NCBI GenBank assembly: GCA_963855995.1
Contig: OY979717.1
Span: 36,475,497 to 36,539,496 of the forward strand
DNA from: Muricea muricata
Taxonomy: Eukaryota; Cnidaria; Anthozoa; Malacalcyonacea; Plexauridae
Reading direction: 5' to 3'
Length of the DNA stretch: 64,000 nt
Positions within the stretch are counted from its first letter, which is position 1. Each line of letters starts with the position of its first letter. The translations under genes and the position numbers were made by a program. Below are positions 10,077 through 21,365 of the stretch, piece by piece. The notes below the pieces were generated by a model. That model had not been told where the DNA came from. It was given only the letters and a program-made list of their open reading frames with translations, and made no database searches.

Positions 10077-11886
10077 GTCTGTTGAGAAGCAAAAGAAAGC
10101 AGTTTTTCAAAGAGAACCCCTGCCTCAAGAGCCGTTGTGGGGTGTTGTGAGCCATTGTTCTCCATAACGTATTCGAAATACTCCTCAAATATTGAGTCTG
10201 TTTCATCATTCTCTTCAATTCTGTGTTGCAACATAATTATTTTCCATTTCCGTCACCTTGTCTGTTGATACCTGAAACGAGCAATCGCTCCGTCCACATT
10301 CTTCTGATAAAAGTACATCATGTCAGTTACGCCAGCAATTAAAGCATACCTTGATTTTTTTTCTTTGATGTGAGTCCCAGTAACTCTTAACTTTGTCAAG
10401 ATTGAATTAGTTCTGCGAAAAAAAACCCACATTGCTTCTCGGTGAGAATCTATGGTAAGGTTAAGAATGTCAGATTCAATAAAATCATTGAAAAAGTCAA
10501 TCCACCAGTTAGATCTTTGCTTTCGGAAAAAAATTGTTTTCGGACCATTGGCATTCTATTCTCTGATTACTTGTACTAGTTACATACTTGTGAGTCAAAG
10601 AGCCAGCGTATTCATCCGAACCCTCCTCTCTTAAGTAACATTGCATTGCCGCAACTAGTCCATTTTCAGCACCAGGATCTGTGTATACACGTGCCGGACA
10701 TTTGACTTAATGCTGTCCAAGAAGTATTTTGCCACCACAGTTGGATTTTTGTTCGAACGCTGCACCTCCAGCCCAATTATCCGTCGACTGAAACCATCCA
10801 CACACCCGTGTATGCAAAAGCCAAATGCTTTGAGCTTGTCATAACCGTCCATGTACCAGCAAAAATTAAGATCACGTGATACATATCTCCTTCGTTTAAG
10901 GCAACGTTTCTTTCTGTGCGGATCTACCTCCCTCGTGATGGATTCAGCCACATTACGAGGAACATTGATGTGGTGTCATAAATAGAGATTTCTTCATGGC
11001 TGCTTCCTTCACAACGAGTGAATAATAAAATTCGTACAAACGAACCAACCATGAAGTAGTTTGTTTATTACATGAGTATAAAGATGATTGCATAGAGATA
11101 CGGATATATGACACTGACAAAAACAAACACACAAGCAAAATATCAAAATGGAATTTCTTATCATTTATTGCTTTGTTTTCTTGCTGAAAATGACACCGTG
11201 GGGCTCATTTCAAGTTAATGAGGGCACTAATGTCGTCTTTATGATTTTAGGTGGTTGTTTTGTCAGTGAAATTGTCTTAAATCTCTCTTTTCAGTGAGTT
11301 AAAAAAATACTTGTAAAATCAGACTCCATGTTTACATTAGCCTGCGAGCAGGTGCTGCATGTTCGGGTAAGCCAATCAAAACGGTGAGCGATAAATTTTC
11401 ACCAGTGAAAAAACATCGTTCGTCCAATCAAAGGCCGTGAACGATGTTTTTTCACCAAGTGAAATTTTATCGTTTTTGATGCCGATTGGCGATTGCTAAT
11501 TCGGAACGATTATTACGCACAGCCATATCGATGAATAAATCTCTATACTCATATAATAAACGTAATATGTGCCACATTATTTGGTACCCGTTAAGACAAT
11601 CAGCACCGTTTTCTATTTCCAGGGAAATCATGTGTCTAACGTGCTCCAGATATTCGTTATCCGACTTCTTCCTTCTTGCAAGGTTATAGTCTTTAAGTCG
11701 GCGTTTTAAAGTTGTTTGACTCATGGGAATATTGTAATATTTTTCTAACATTAATACTATATGCCTGTAAGGAAGACCTTTGTAAAAATAATGTTGTATT
11801 ATATCACGTTCAGACCCTTGCGGTAAATCATCAGGGCTTAATGGATGTTCATCTGTGGGTTCAACTTCGTCATCGCTAGACTTCAT
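10077..11886 (-). pseudogene. Integrase-core (rve-like DDE) transposase gene, broken
   Basis: The minus-strand frame from an ATG at 11886 gives about 120 residues of a helix-turn-helix region (GSERDIIQHYFYKGLPYRHI, TLKRRLKDYNLARRK, GYQIMWHILRLL). After an interruption, 10975-10655 gives INVPRNVAESITREVDPH and then the catalytic core WYMDGYDKLKAFGFCIHGCV, DGFSRRIIGLEV (first Asp). A frameshift follows, then DPGAENGLVAAMQCYLREE (second Asp) and NQRIECQW (catalytic Glu region). Further frames give a WIDFFNDF-like block and the C-terminal ALEAGVLFEKLLSF, with a stop near 10077. This matches an integrase-like gene family common in aquatic invertebrates and fish. Superfamily naming is uncertain. 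Multiple frameshifts and an inserted palindrome make it a pseudogene. Confidence 0.78.
11371..11492. repeat. Palindromic insert in the integrase-like gene
   Basis: Arms GATAAATTTTCAC..GTGAAAAAACATCGTTC and GAACGATGTTTTTTCAC..GTGAAATTTTATCG face each other around a short centre (about 11416-11440). Outer words GCCAATC / GATTGGC are also complementary. It probably interrupts the transposase frame at its 11467 end. It may be a foldback MITE. No target duplication identified. Confidence 0.7.
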
Positions 11887-12929
11887 GTTGTTTTAACAAC
11901 AGCGGTTCGCAGGTAACTCGGTAAGATAACCGGATATTTTCTCGATACTGTATTTTTGTTTTATCGTTTATATGTTTATAACAGTAATGGCGACTGCGCT
12001 CCAATTTTAGGGAGGGAAACAAGGAAACAACTGGCCTGACGTTCCAGTGGTGGATCTAGCATTAGTCAAGTTAGTCAAGCGACTAACGTAACAAAGTCTG
12101 CGAATATAACAAATTACATTCAATTAATATCAATTTGTTCTAACTTACAAAACCATTTTCATTGAAGATTCACTTACTTAAATTTATATTTAGCTTAAAT
12201 TGAAGCCGGATTTCTTGTTAAAACCGAGCAAGAACGCGATTTAAACTTTTGTTGCTCGAATTCTTCGCGTACAATATTATGCGCAATTGATTGATGAATT
12301 ATGAAAGCCTAGGTCGAGATAGTTTAATATCATGTTCACCCTCCCCCATAAGAACCGTCAGTCGCTTAGTTGATTACCCCCTGATTGACTAATTGATTTT
12401 CTGCCGACTTACTTCCGACTAACTTGACTAACTTCAGGGGAAACCGCTGACAGATGTTTTCGTGCTCAAATCAGTCAAGTTAGTCAAGTTAGTCAAAACC
12501 GTGCTGCGTGATTGGTCAACTCAAATCTTGACTTACTTGCGCCCCATAATGCTACACGTTCACGTTCTATTGTTTTCAAACTTGAGCACGAAATGCAGCG
12601 GTCAGTGAATTGAAAAGCGTGCTCATTTATGAGCGATTATGGCTTCTTCAAGCATGTTCAGTTAGATCGCGTGTTGTCTGCTCTATCTAGCGATAACAGG
12701 GAGGTTTTAGGACAAATCTATAGCGATTATCTGCCGCAGCACCTCAAAGCACAGAGGAACATAGCCCACGTGGCTTTAAGGTAAGATAACAAAAGCTTTA
12801 CGGTTGCAGATAGTACAATGTAGATATCCTCGACAAAAAATTATATTATATAACGTGTTAAACTACTGTGCTACTTTACATATTGCGCATATTAAAACGT
12901 TTTATTAAATATTCATATATGCAAGCTAG

Positions 12930-13597
12930 AGCCATTGACATAATGGATGGCATTCATTTAATTGACGCATTAAAGAACCTAGGCATTACTATGAGAAATG
13001 AGGCTGATTTGTACCATGATCGTTGGTAAACTGGAGCTGTGGCATTAGCAGACAAAGTTTCAATTGAAGAAAAAATGCTAAGGTGTGCTTCAAAACAAAA
13101 ACATAGAGATAATCCTCTAGCTCCCACTCCTAAATCTTGACCACCTAAACTTGATTTGAAAACAAGGTTTGATTTCAGCACTATTACCAGTTATTATGGT
13201 TTGAGTATTGTTCCTTCTAAAATGATTTCAATGTTTCAACTGCTTCTGGTTCTCAAGATTGGAAAGAGAATTTTAAAGTCTTTATTAATTTCTATGAAGT
13301 TGATCTTCAAGGCCTTATAGTATTAATTACTGCCACACTTAAACATTTAAATTTTCATGGATTTGATAATATTAAAATTTCTCTTCACATCTTAGCAACT
13401 CTATCAGTTACATCATGTGAATGTGAGTGCTCATTCTCAGCATTGAGAAGGCTAAAGACATACAGCAGGAGCACCATGGTAGAGGACTGCTTGATTGGCT
13501 TGGCTCTAATGCATATTCACCAGGAAATTGAACCTAGTATTGACGAAGTGATCAATAGGTTTTCCTTAGCAAATCGCAGGTTGGAACTAAAGTTGTA
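12930..13597 (+). pseudogene. hAT transposase C-terminal part (broken)
   Basis: Frame blocks give GAVALADKVSIEEKMLRCAS, then LDLKTRFDFS, and finally a clean dimerisation end. That end shows LATLSVTSCECECSFSALRR and LKTYSRSTMVEDCLIGLALM and finishes in RLELKL at 13597. The TSCEC(E/R)SFSALRRLKTY block is the hAT C-terminal dimerisation signature of the P52rIPK/ZMYM-like transposases. Two stops and at least two frameshifts lie upstream. The DDE catalytic N-part and BED or TTF finger are not recognisable in 12100-12930. Confidence 0.85.
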
Positions 13598-13968
13598 AAA
13601 GCATCTCCTTCCTATTACATTTTTTTCATGCCAGAGGTATCATACAGATATGGGTACTGTTTCAAATAGTAATAACCTCACAAAAATTTTAAACAGCAAC
13701 ATTACCCTTGTTCTTATTTTATATGAATGATCTACACAGTAATTATGCAAATCTTTCACCAAAAGGAATGCAAATGACACAAGTTGGTAGACTCACAGCT
13801 GGTAATTTAAATAGTATAGTAATATGTTGCAGATGAAGTGAGCAAGGAGTCACTGCATATATGTATTTACTAGTCATATAAAATAAAATGAAAAAGTCTC
13901 CACAGTCAGGCCAATTTCATCTACTGACAAAGGATGTGCATATGATACATACCACTGGATGAAAAATT

Positions 13969-14169
13969 GAATTTGCCCTAAATTTGCCTGGTGCAAATAT
14001 GTTGCAAATATGAAATTTGGAAAGCTTTGCAACCAGTGCAAAGGTGGCAATGGCCGAATTTGCCCATTTTTGTGGCAAATTCGGCCATTGCCACCTTTGC
14101 ACTGGTTGCAAAGCTTTGCAAATTTCATATTTGCAACATATTTGCACCAGGCAAATTTGATGCAAATTC
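13969..14169. repeat. Large near-perfect foldback palindrome
   Basis: Two arms of about 93 bases are reverse complements with few mismatches, separated by about 13 bases (CCCATTTTTGTGG, centre about 14070). The arms are made of TTTGC/GCAAA words, for example CTGGTGCAAATATGTTGCAA. It would form a long hairpin. No target duplication seen. It may be a MITE inserted in the hAT element. Confidence 0.9.
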
Positions 14170-14949
14170 GTTTTATAACATGATGTTTTGAGAATTTTCC
14201 TTGTTCTTCTCATTCTGTATTTCTGTTTTAACTTGAAACTTCACATTTAAGCCATCTTGTGAATTTCAGGTTATTCTTTCCTGTTTTGATCCATTTGTTG
14301 AATAAGATTTAAAATAAGAGTAAACGTGAGTAATGTATATCAGTGTATTTATATTGCCTTGTATGTAATTGTTTGCTTAAACTTTTCTTTGGATCTTTTT
14401 ATTTTTTTTCACAAATAAATAAATATATTTTACTATACACAGTATCTAACTAATATAAGCTATTATATATCTTATATGAACTACCTGTTGCTCCTACTGC
14501 TCCTAACCTATACTGCACAATATATTGTAATATTTCATAAGATATTTTATATTGACATCTATGTAGTATTAAAAGATGTCTCAATAATTTTACTGTAATT
14601 TTTCTGTGCCCCACAACACATGAACTATTTTAATCATGGTGCTGAACATAATACCAATGTTACTGGTACTATTTTTGCTTACATTGCAGATGTCCCCTTT
14701 TCTAATTAAACTCCTTCTTTACCAGGATGTGTGAAAGGCGGGTTTCTGGCACTTTAAAACCAGATAGCTCTGGGCTAGTAGAGCTCAATGCCATCGCATT
14801 GATTTGCGTTTCCTAGGCATGCTAACGAGCCCTGATATAGGGGCGAAACAGCCACGCACCGTGACGTTATTAGTGACGTCATTGTTATGACGTCATTGAG
14901 AAAAAAGTTTGACTAAGGTATCAAAAATTCTAGATCCGCCACTGCGTTC

Positions 14950-15231
14950 ATGCAGGCTAATATACGCACGCAAGGATTTACACTTTTATTTGCAGCGTGC
15001 AGTAGCTATTATTTGCAGAATGCTAAAGCGGGCTGCGTTATATTGACATTTGTATCGTGTTGAGTTTTTGTTTGCAGCATTGTTAATTCTTAGTTTGTAG
15101 AGTGCTTCGTATTTGTTATAGAAGCATGCTGTTTTTGTGTGTATTTGTTCATTTTTACTCCGCCTGCCGTAGGCGAGGCGGAGTTTTAAAATGGCCCCGT
15201 TTCTGTATTTTTTTTTTCGGTGTCGCAAGTA
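14950..15231. other. No gene; hairpin CTCCGCCTGCC / GGCGAGGCGGAG
   Basis: Sequence between the hAT and P elements. It contains a strong short hairpin at about 15157-15184 and TTTGCAGCGTGC/TTTGCAGAATGC-type words that recur loosely at 21530-21620. No coding signal. Confidence 0.5.
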
Positions 15232-16302
15232 GGCGCAGCCACTGAGCTATACTATATATCTGGAGATCGGGCTCTCGACTTCAAAGTGTCCCCAAAAACA
15301 TGGCGGATTTGACGTCACTGGGGTACAGCTGGGGTACGCCGTTAATGCGGTTTACCACTGACCAGGGCTCATTCACTTGCGGGCGACACGAAATTCCCCC
15401 CCTGATTTAGCGATTGAAATTGTTGTTTTATTTCTACAATCTACATCGTGTATTAAAAAAATCGTATCGTCGTTTGAAATTATTATGAATTTATGGTCAA
15501 GAACTTTAAACCGCCTGCGAATATGATGATAGCCTCTGCAGTCAACAGCGGGAAACAGGACGAAAGATATGAAAGGTCTTAGGTAAAGTTTTATATTTTA
15601 CATGGCTAGTAAACTTGAACAACATAAAACCTGACTTTGAGTGACCCATGAATACTTTAATATTTAGTACTCAGATGCGATGATATCATCATATCAATAC
15701 AACACAATTTATACATATGTCCATGCTTTATTTAAAACAGCATGTCAGTTGTCTTGGGCTGAAAGAACCTTTGTTTGGTTTTGCTCTACAATTGTATATT
15801 GTAAACACAACTTGCATCAAGTTTAACGTACAAAAAAATGTACACCCCCAATAAAACTGTTTCACAAATTCGTTTTTACCATTTTTTCTTAAATTTGTCA
15901 TTTTCTGTTTAGTTTAATATGAGTGGTAATAAATTTTACACATGTCATATGAGTGAATGCTTTTCACTTTTCAGGGGAATTGTACTGAACATTACTAATG
16001 CACCAGATAAATGTAAGCCCACATGGCAGTCAATATGACAAGGACAAGGCCAGGAAGGTAAGAATTTTTTTCATATTTTCATCAACATAAATCAAAGTAC
16101 TCTGTCAATCTACACGTATAAGTTTAAATTAGTGTGTTCTCAATGGATTGGGATCCCAAGGAATATTTGCCTGAGTTACCAAATTGCATACCTAGACCAT
16201 TTCAGCAAGATAGTGTCCTTACCTGAACAATATATATTTGGGCCATCCAGAGCAGTGTCATGCCATTAGCACTTAAAGGGTCATAACAATTGTTATTATA
16301 TA

Positions 16303-16542
16303 CTGAGTGTCAAAGTTCATTTATTCCTGTTTCTTATTGGTTAAGAACGTATCACGTGATAGTGGAGAAATTCTACTGTCTCCCTGGCAACGTAGCTAAG
16401 CGGTGGACATTACTTTTAATTCACCGGTACATAACAAATCCACAGAGCCTCGCGGAGCCATGTCAGGTAAAAGGTTTAAATGTTTGATTAAATATACACG
16501 TTTGATTGATTTGTGGTACTTTTCTTCTCTTTTGACACTCAG
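16303..16542. mobile_element. Tc1/mariner-type MITE (TA TSD) nested in P element
   Basis: Inverted ends CTGAGTGTCAAAG and CTTTTGACACTCAG are flanked by TA on each side (16301-16302 and 16543-16544). 240 bp, no transposase. The plus ORF at 16290-16487 lies across it and is not a gene. Confidence 0.78.
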
Positions 16543-16555
16543 TATATAATAAAAT

Positions 16556-16676
16556 ACTTATTGACTGAGACCTCGGGAAAGCAGTATATTTTGTGGACCC
16601 TCGGCTTTGCCTCGGGAAACATCGACAGTCTCTGGTCCACAAAACATACTGTTTCCCTCGGTCTCAGTCAATAAGT
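16556..16676. repeat. Palindromic element beside the mariner MITE
   Basis: ACTTATTGACTGAGACC...GGTCTCAGTCAATAAGT: arms of about 40 bases are complementary, including GTATATTTTGTGGACC / GGTCCACAAAACATAC. It starts 13 bases after the neighbouring MITE. The flanking duplication is unclear. Confidence 0.78.
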
Positions 16677-17251
16677 GTTAATTATCATATGTATGTATAA
16701 TTATAATACTTGATATATAATAAAAAACAACTATATTAATGAACAATGATTTTATTAATCAAAACAATACCAGTATTAACATATATAATTATTATATACA
16801 TATATAAATTTATAAGATTTAAATTATGCAGCACCAGCATTTCATTCCTGTTTAGTGAAAAAAAACATGATAATTGACAAGGGCAGATTTTAGGGGAGGG
16901 GGGTGGATGGGGGTTGGGAGGGGTGTGTACTAATGCCACTCCGCTTAGGAACATCTGCACTTCTTCTGTCAGATGAGAATTGATCTGCCATTAATAATTG
17001 AATATATACTTCACTTTTATAGATTCAGGCCTCTAGATGCCCAAAAATTCAGGACAGCCAGAAATTGTCAAACTGTAATTATCCAATTAAAATGTAGAGT
17101 AAAGAGAAAATTCAGTTGCTGTTAATAGATGAAGACTTTATTAAAAATTGACTTAATAGAAATAGACATTGTTAATAGAAAATAAACTTGCTATTAATAT
17201 GAAATTAATAAATACTGGTAATAGCCTAAAAAAATTTACAATTCAATGTTC

Positions 17252-19650
17252 AATTTTACAATGTTCAAGTTTGCTTTCTCTTCCCTTGTGAGACCATTCA
17301 CCAGAAAATATCCACATGGTATTTTCCAGTTGGAATTTAAGGAGACTACCATAAACATTAGTGTGTCTGAAGCTTCTGGCAACAAGTCATCGTTGACATC
17401 AATTCCATAGTCAACAAACCCGCAATACTTCCCTGCCTTACCATCCCACTAGACATGCTTGTGTATAGACATATCATCCTGGATATGCACCAGGATTTTT
17501 CTTCTTCTGTGTGATTAACCTTTTCATAAGTTCCTTAGTAAGAGGGTGGTAAAGGGTTTTTTCGTGAGCCGTGAATTGCCAGTATTTGTTGTTGTGAAAT
17601 GAGATTTGACAAATTTTTGTGTCATGAAATGTGATTTACATGCCTATATCTGAGCCGTGATTGGCAGCTGGACGAGTAGGGATAAGTGCTAAAGAACAAA
17701 GTACAATGCATTGGTTACAACAATTTTACTAAATGCATTTATTTTCTTCATTCTTTTCTACGTGTGTTGGCTGTTTTTACAAAAATTTGTCCGAATTTGA
17801 GCTTTCAATGGTGCTTTTTACTTTCTACAGCGTAAAAATAGGCTGACGGGTTAAGAAAGGGGTTAAATTTACACAGTTAAAAACGAGTTCATTAAATTTC
17901 GTGAAATTACTAATTTTTTATCTGTGAAATGTGAAATGGCTGTTTTTCCTCTCATGAAACATGATCCGACCCCCCCCTTTTAGCAGCCTCTAGTAACTCC
18001 ATAAAAAGTTTTTTCCAGAATATTAGCACAACCACTACTGACAAGGTTTTCTTTTTTTAACTCACCACTGTCATCAAGGAGCTTACCTTTTTATTTAACC
18101 TACATGTTTTTTTTTTCTGAGATATATTCAATTTCTTCTTCAAACTTTCAACCTGGTCCATAAGATCATCAACTTTTCTTCTTAATCTGCAAGGAGATCT
18201 TATAAAGTAGGAATGATCTTAATCATTTGCCTCATTACTACTCACTTTACTTTTACACTCATCAGGCTGTTTCCTTTTTTTCCTGGCTGGCTACTTACAA
18301 TATTGAAAACCTTCATTCCTAAGTTGTCATTACCATCATACAGTAACAACTTCAACACAACCTGGTTCTGTGGATGCAGCTTCAAATTCCTCCGTCACAA
18401 GAACTGTTTCCTTCAAACCACTAGGCACCTTTTGTTTTTCTACCTAAACAATAGATATTTATTTGTTTCAGCTGGACAGTGACAATAATTGTTTATTATA
18501 ATAATTTGTAGGTTATTTTAAAATTGACCAACCTACTCAGTATTCAACAGTGCTAAATTAATCTTTCAGGCAATTTTAAAACATTGTTACATAAAACAGT
18601 TCTACCAACTATATACACAAATCCGTAACATACAAAATTCGAAACATACAAAAAGAATAAAATTTTGCAAAATTTCTGTGGACTAACCTGGATATACATA
18701 ACTTTCAAAGGCTCTTAATTCAACAAGAACTAAAAAAATCAAGATTGCTGTATAATTGTCTTATATGAAATAGTTACTAATGAAATTTCTGATAATGCAT
18801 GTTTTGTTTCTGTACTAATTACTGCAACCTGAAATATCACATTCTTGACAGCATAACAATTTTTTAGGCATATTTAATAAAATCGAAAATTCACTTATCA
18901 GACCTGAAAAGGTACAAATAAAAGGCAAAATGGAATTGTCTCGTAAGACAATTAGTCGTCAGAATTATTTTAATTTGTTCCTTTATCTGCTGTATTAACC
19001 CTAGGGGGCTAGTTTCAGTACAGACACTTTTGAAAACATGGTTGAAAAACTACAAGTTTTGAGTTATATTTGACCCCAATTGATAATGGGCCATGAATGG
19101 GATTTGGGGTTGTAAACTGATATTTTTAATATGTCAAACAAAGTGACCTTCCTGACAAACAACCTTCACTTGTAACCTTGATGTCTTGTTTGTAAATATT
19201 GTTTTTATATAGTGAAATAACCTATGGAAATATCATATGTGCATTACCTAATCTAGTGGGTCATACGTGACCTATGGAATTCTCAATGTTTATATGCCAT
19301 TCATTAGCGTCTTATTGGATACAGTAAATGTAATATGACACGAGAACAAGGTGCAGCACCAACCTCAGCAAGCCACTTAAAGATTGTGGGTACAGCATAT
19401 GGCTTCAATACTGCTTTTCCACCAGGGCCATCTTCTTCAAACATGTCAGTGCTCTGAACTCATACGGCTATCTTTCACCGGGACAAATTTCGCTGGTCCA
19501 CCTGTTTACATTTCTTACCCATATGCTGTACAGTGTACAACTCTGGATTTTTCACAGAATCTGGAAAGTACAAATCGATATTGCATGCGTAGAAACGTTA
19601 ATGTCAAGTCGTCAACTGTCAAGCGATTAAAAAAAGTCGTGCATGCGTGA
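17252..19650 (-). pseudogene. P-element/THAP9-like transposase (broken)
   Basis: Minus-strand pieces in order begin with a THAP zinc-finger remnant around 19600-19395 (CTAYG, then KFVPVKDSRMSSEH and KAVLKPYAVPTIF). The AVPTIF end box is typical, but the middle of the finger (FH.FP, W) is deleted. Next is a coiled coil around 18200-18070 (LRRKVDDLMDQVESLKKKLN), then SSGCANILEKTFYGVT near 18000. A 449-bp insertion (17542-17990) splits the frame, which resumes as KELMKRLITQKKKNPGAYPG. RNase H-like domain sequence follows (CGFVDYGIDVNDD, ASDTLMFMVVSLNSNWKIPC, GYFLVNGLTREEKANLN) and ends near 17252. The C-terminal half is not recognised in 15300-17240. Confidence 0.85.
17542..17990. mobile_element. 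449-bp non-autonomous element with 6-bp TSD in P transposase
   Basis: Ends GAGGGTGGTAAAGGG and the inverse of GAGGCTGCTAAAAGGGGG face each other, and TAGTAA is duplicated outside (17536-17541 and 17991-17996). Removing it brings GVT directly to KELMKRL in the P transposase frame, which supports both borders. Superfamily not identified; a 6-bp duplication is unusual. Confidence 0.82.
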
Positions 19651-20034
19651 TTACTTTTTACAAAAAATATACAAATAGCTGTCAAAACTATTCAGTATTT
19701 ATACTCACCGGTGAAGAGACAAATTTTTTCTTTTTCCGGTGTTCCAAAACCAAAAGACGGAGCAAGAATTGGGCATTTTGTACTTTTTCTCAATAAAAAA
19801 ATGAATATATTTCTCGCTCAAGTTTTAAAAAGAAACGCCAGGGGGGTGAAAATATTTTATTTGTAACCCCTTTTTCCACATTCATTGCTGGTCAGTGGTC
19901 TATACCATAAATTTGTGACGTAAAAATGACGTATTTTTGGCCAAAAGCCGCCATGTTTTCGGGGACACTTTTTTGACTGGCGAGGTATTAGAGCCCGATC
20001 TCCAGATATATTAGTAGAGCTCAGTGGGCGCAGC

Positions 20035-21001
20035 GCTCATGGGTGATACCGCTGGCACAAGCAGTGTGAGCCAACCTAAACACGGCGTTTAAACTCAATT
20101 TCTAGCCGAATATGTCAACAAAACACGCATTTTAACATGTATGCTAGAACATCTAAACCCCAAGAAGGTTTTACGTGCAAAGATTCTCATGTAAAACGTT
20201 TTAAGACGACAAATTCCACCGCGAAACTTTACCGAGGAGCGATGTATCGCGGGGAAGTTTTGAGAGCGTGTTTCCGTCATTTTCTGGTGTATTCCTACTT
20301 TTAAGGAAATTTAGAAATTTCTACACAAGAATCAAACGCAAATTCTACTGAAATATCGATATACAAAACACAATTTTTAACATGTAATAGTTAAAAAAAG
20401 GGACAGGAAGGTTCTTTATCAAAATATTGCTCCAGAAATGTTTTAAAACGGCAAATTTTGATAGACTCCATCATTCCATGATTAAGGAATGAGTCAAGGA
20501 AATGTGCTCCTAATTCTAAACACTTTGTGATTTCTTTCCTTGGTTTTCTATTTCTACCTATGTTGAGATGCTAATATTTCGTGCAAAATGATTTATTTGC
20601 TTGTGCGATCTCATATAATTATAAAAGGTAAGAGACATTCCAATTCCAGAAATACATATGTTAGTCTAAAGTTCCCAACAAATTATGTCGTTGAGACTTC
20701 AGGCAGTGTGCTACAGAATAGATTTAAATGATGCTATCAGGTTAATATATTGATGTATTGTATAGACTTTTAGTAAAATTTTCTTTACTTGCAAAATAAA
20801 ACAGCTATATGTTGGTGGTATTATGACAAAAGAATCTTGTTTAACAGATGTACTATGAAAGTCTTTAATTTAAATTAAATTCTAAAAAATGCAATCCTAC
20901 TAGGACTCTGACAGAGTGCCTGGCAAGTCACTCAGACATTGATTTTTGGTTATCTTAGTGATTACATAAGATGTGCTAGCAATGTCTTACTGGTAAAGTG
21001 C
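20035..21001. other. No gene seen
   Basis: Right flank of the P insertion. A loosely repeated pair (around 20120-20220 and 20370-20460) shares TTTTAACATGTA..AAGGTT..TTTTAA.ACG.CAAATT. No domain found. Confidence 0.45.
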
Positions 21002-21009
21002 CTTGGAAG

Positions 21010-21357
21010 CAGGGGCGTAACTTGGGTCTCAAGATTGGGGGGGTGTGTGAACTAATTTTGCCCGACAAAAGGGCGTGGTTGAAAATGCCACGCCCAGACT
21101 AAGTAGATATTACTCACAAATAAAAGTTATTGTCAAATAAATAAAAGTAAAAAAAATCATTTTGTTACGCATTATATTGCACCAACTTCGTAATTTAGTA
21201 TTTTTTTACCTTTTAACTAAAACAAATTAAATTTTCTTTAAAACACTTGGTTGCTTTTTGCCCGACTAAACACTTAGTTTTGCCCGACAAAACTGTTCAT
21301 TTTAATCTTTGGGGGGGTGAACCACCCACACATACCCCCCCAGGATTTACGCCCCTG
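21010..21357. mobile_element. hAT MITE, exact 8-bp TSD
   Basis: Begins CAGGGGCGTAACTTGGG and ends TTTACGCCCCTG. CTTGGAAG is present on both sides (21002-21009 and 21358-21365). The interior repeats TTTGCCCGACAAAA and has G-rich (left) and mixed G- and C-rich (right) blocks near the ends. 348 bp, no ORF. Confidence 0.93.
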
Positions 21358-21365
21358 CTTGGAAG

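Larger units (their letters stand above)
12045..14944 (+). mobile_element. hAT transposon with decayed transposase
   Basis: Ends are CAGTGGTGGATCTAG (left) and CTAGATCCGCCACTG (right), inverted with one mismatch. CGTTC is directly adjacent on both sides (12040-12044 and 14945-14949). That is a 5-bp duplication rather than the canonical 8; either the sub-family uses 5 bp or the flanks have mutated. A plus-strand hAT transposase C-terminus lies inside. A foldback of about 200 bases sits in the 3' half. Near the left end, short AGTCAAGTTAGTCAAG words recur (12064-12080, 12473-12495). Confidence 0.8.
15240..20026 (-). mobile_element. P-type transposon, bounded by exact 8-bp TSD
   Basis: The left end, CACTGAGCTATACT then ATATCTGGAGATCGGGCTCT, is the inverted image of the right end around 19989-20026, which finishes in GAGCTCAGTG. 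Similarity continues inward to GTGTCCCC..AACATGGCGG, about 85 bases in all. GGCGCAGC occurs at 15232-15239 and again at 20027-20034, an exact 8-bp target duplication as made by P elements. A minus-strand THAP and P-transposase relic inside (17252-19600) confirms the family. The element is 4,787 bp including later insertions at 16303-16542, 16556-16676 and 17542-17990. Confidence 0.9.

Noticed and set aside
16290-16487. 65-codon plus-strand ORF
   Set aside because: Lies across and inside a non-coding MITE.
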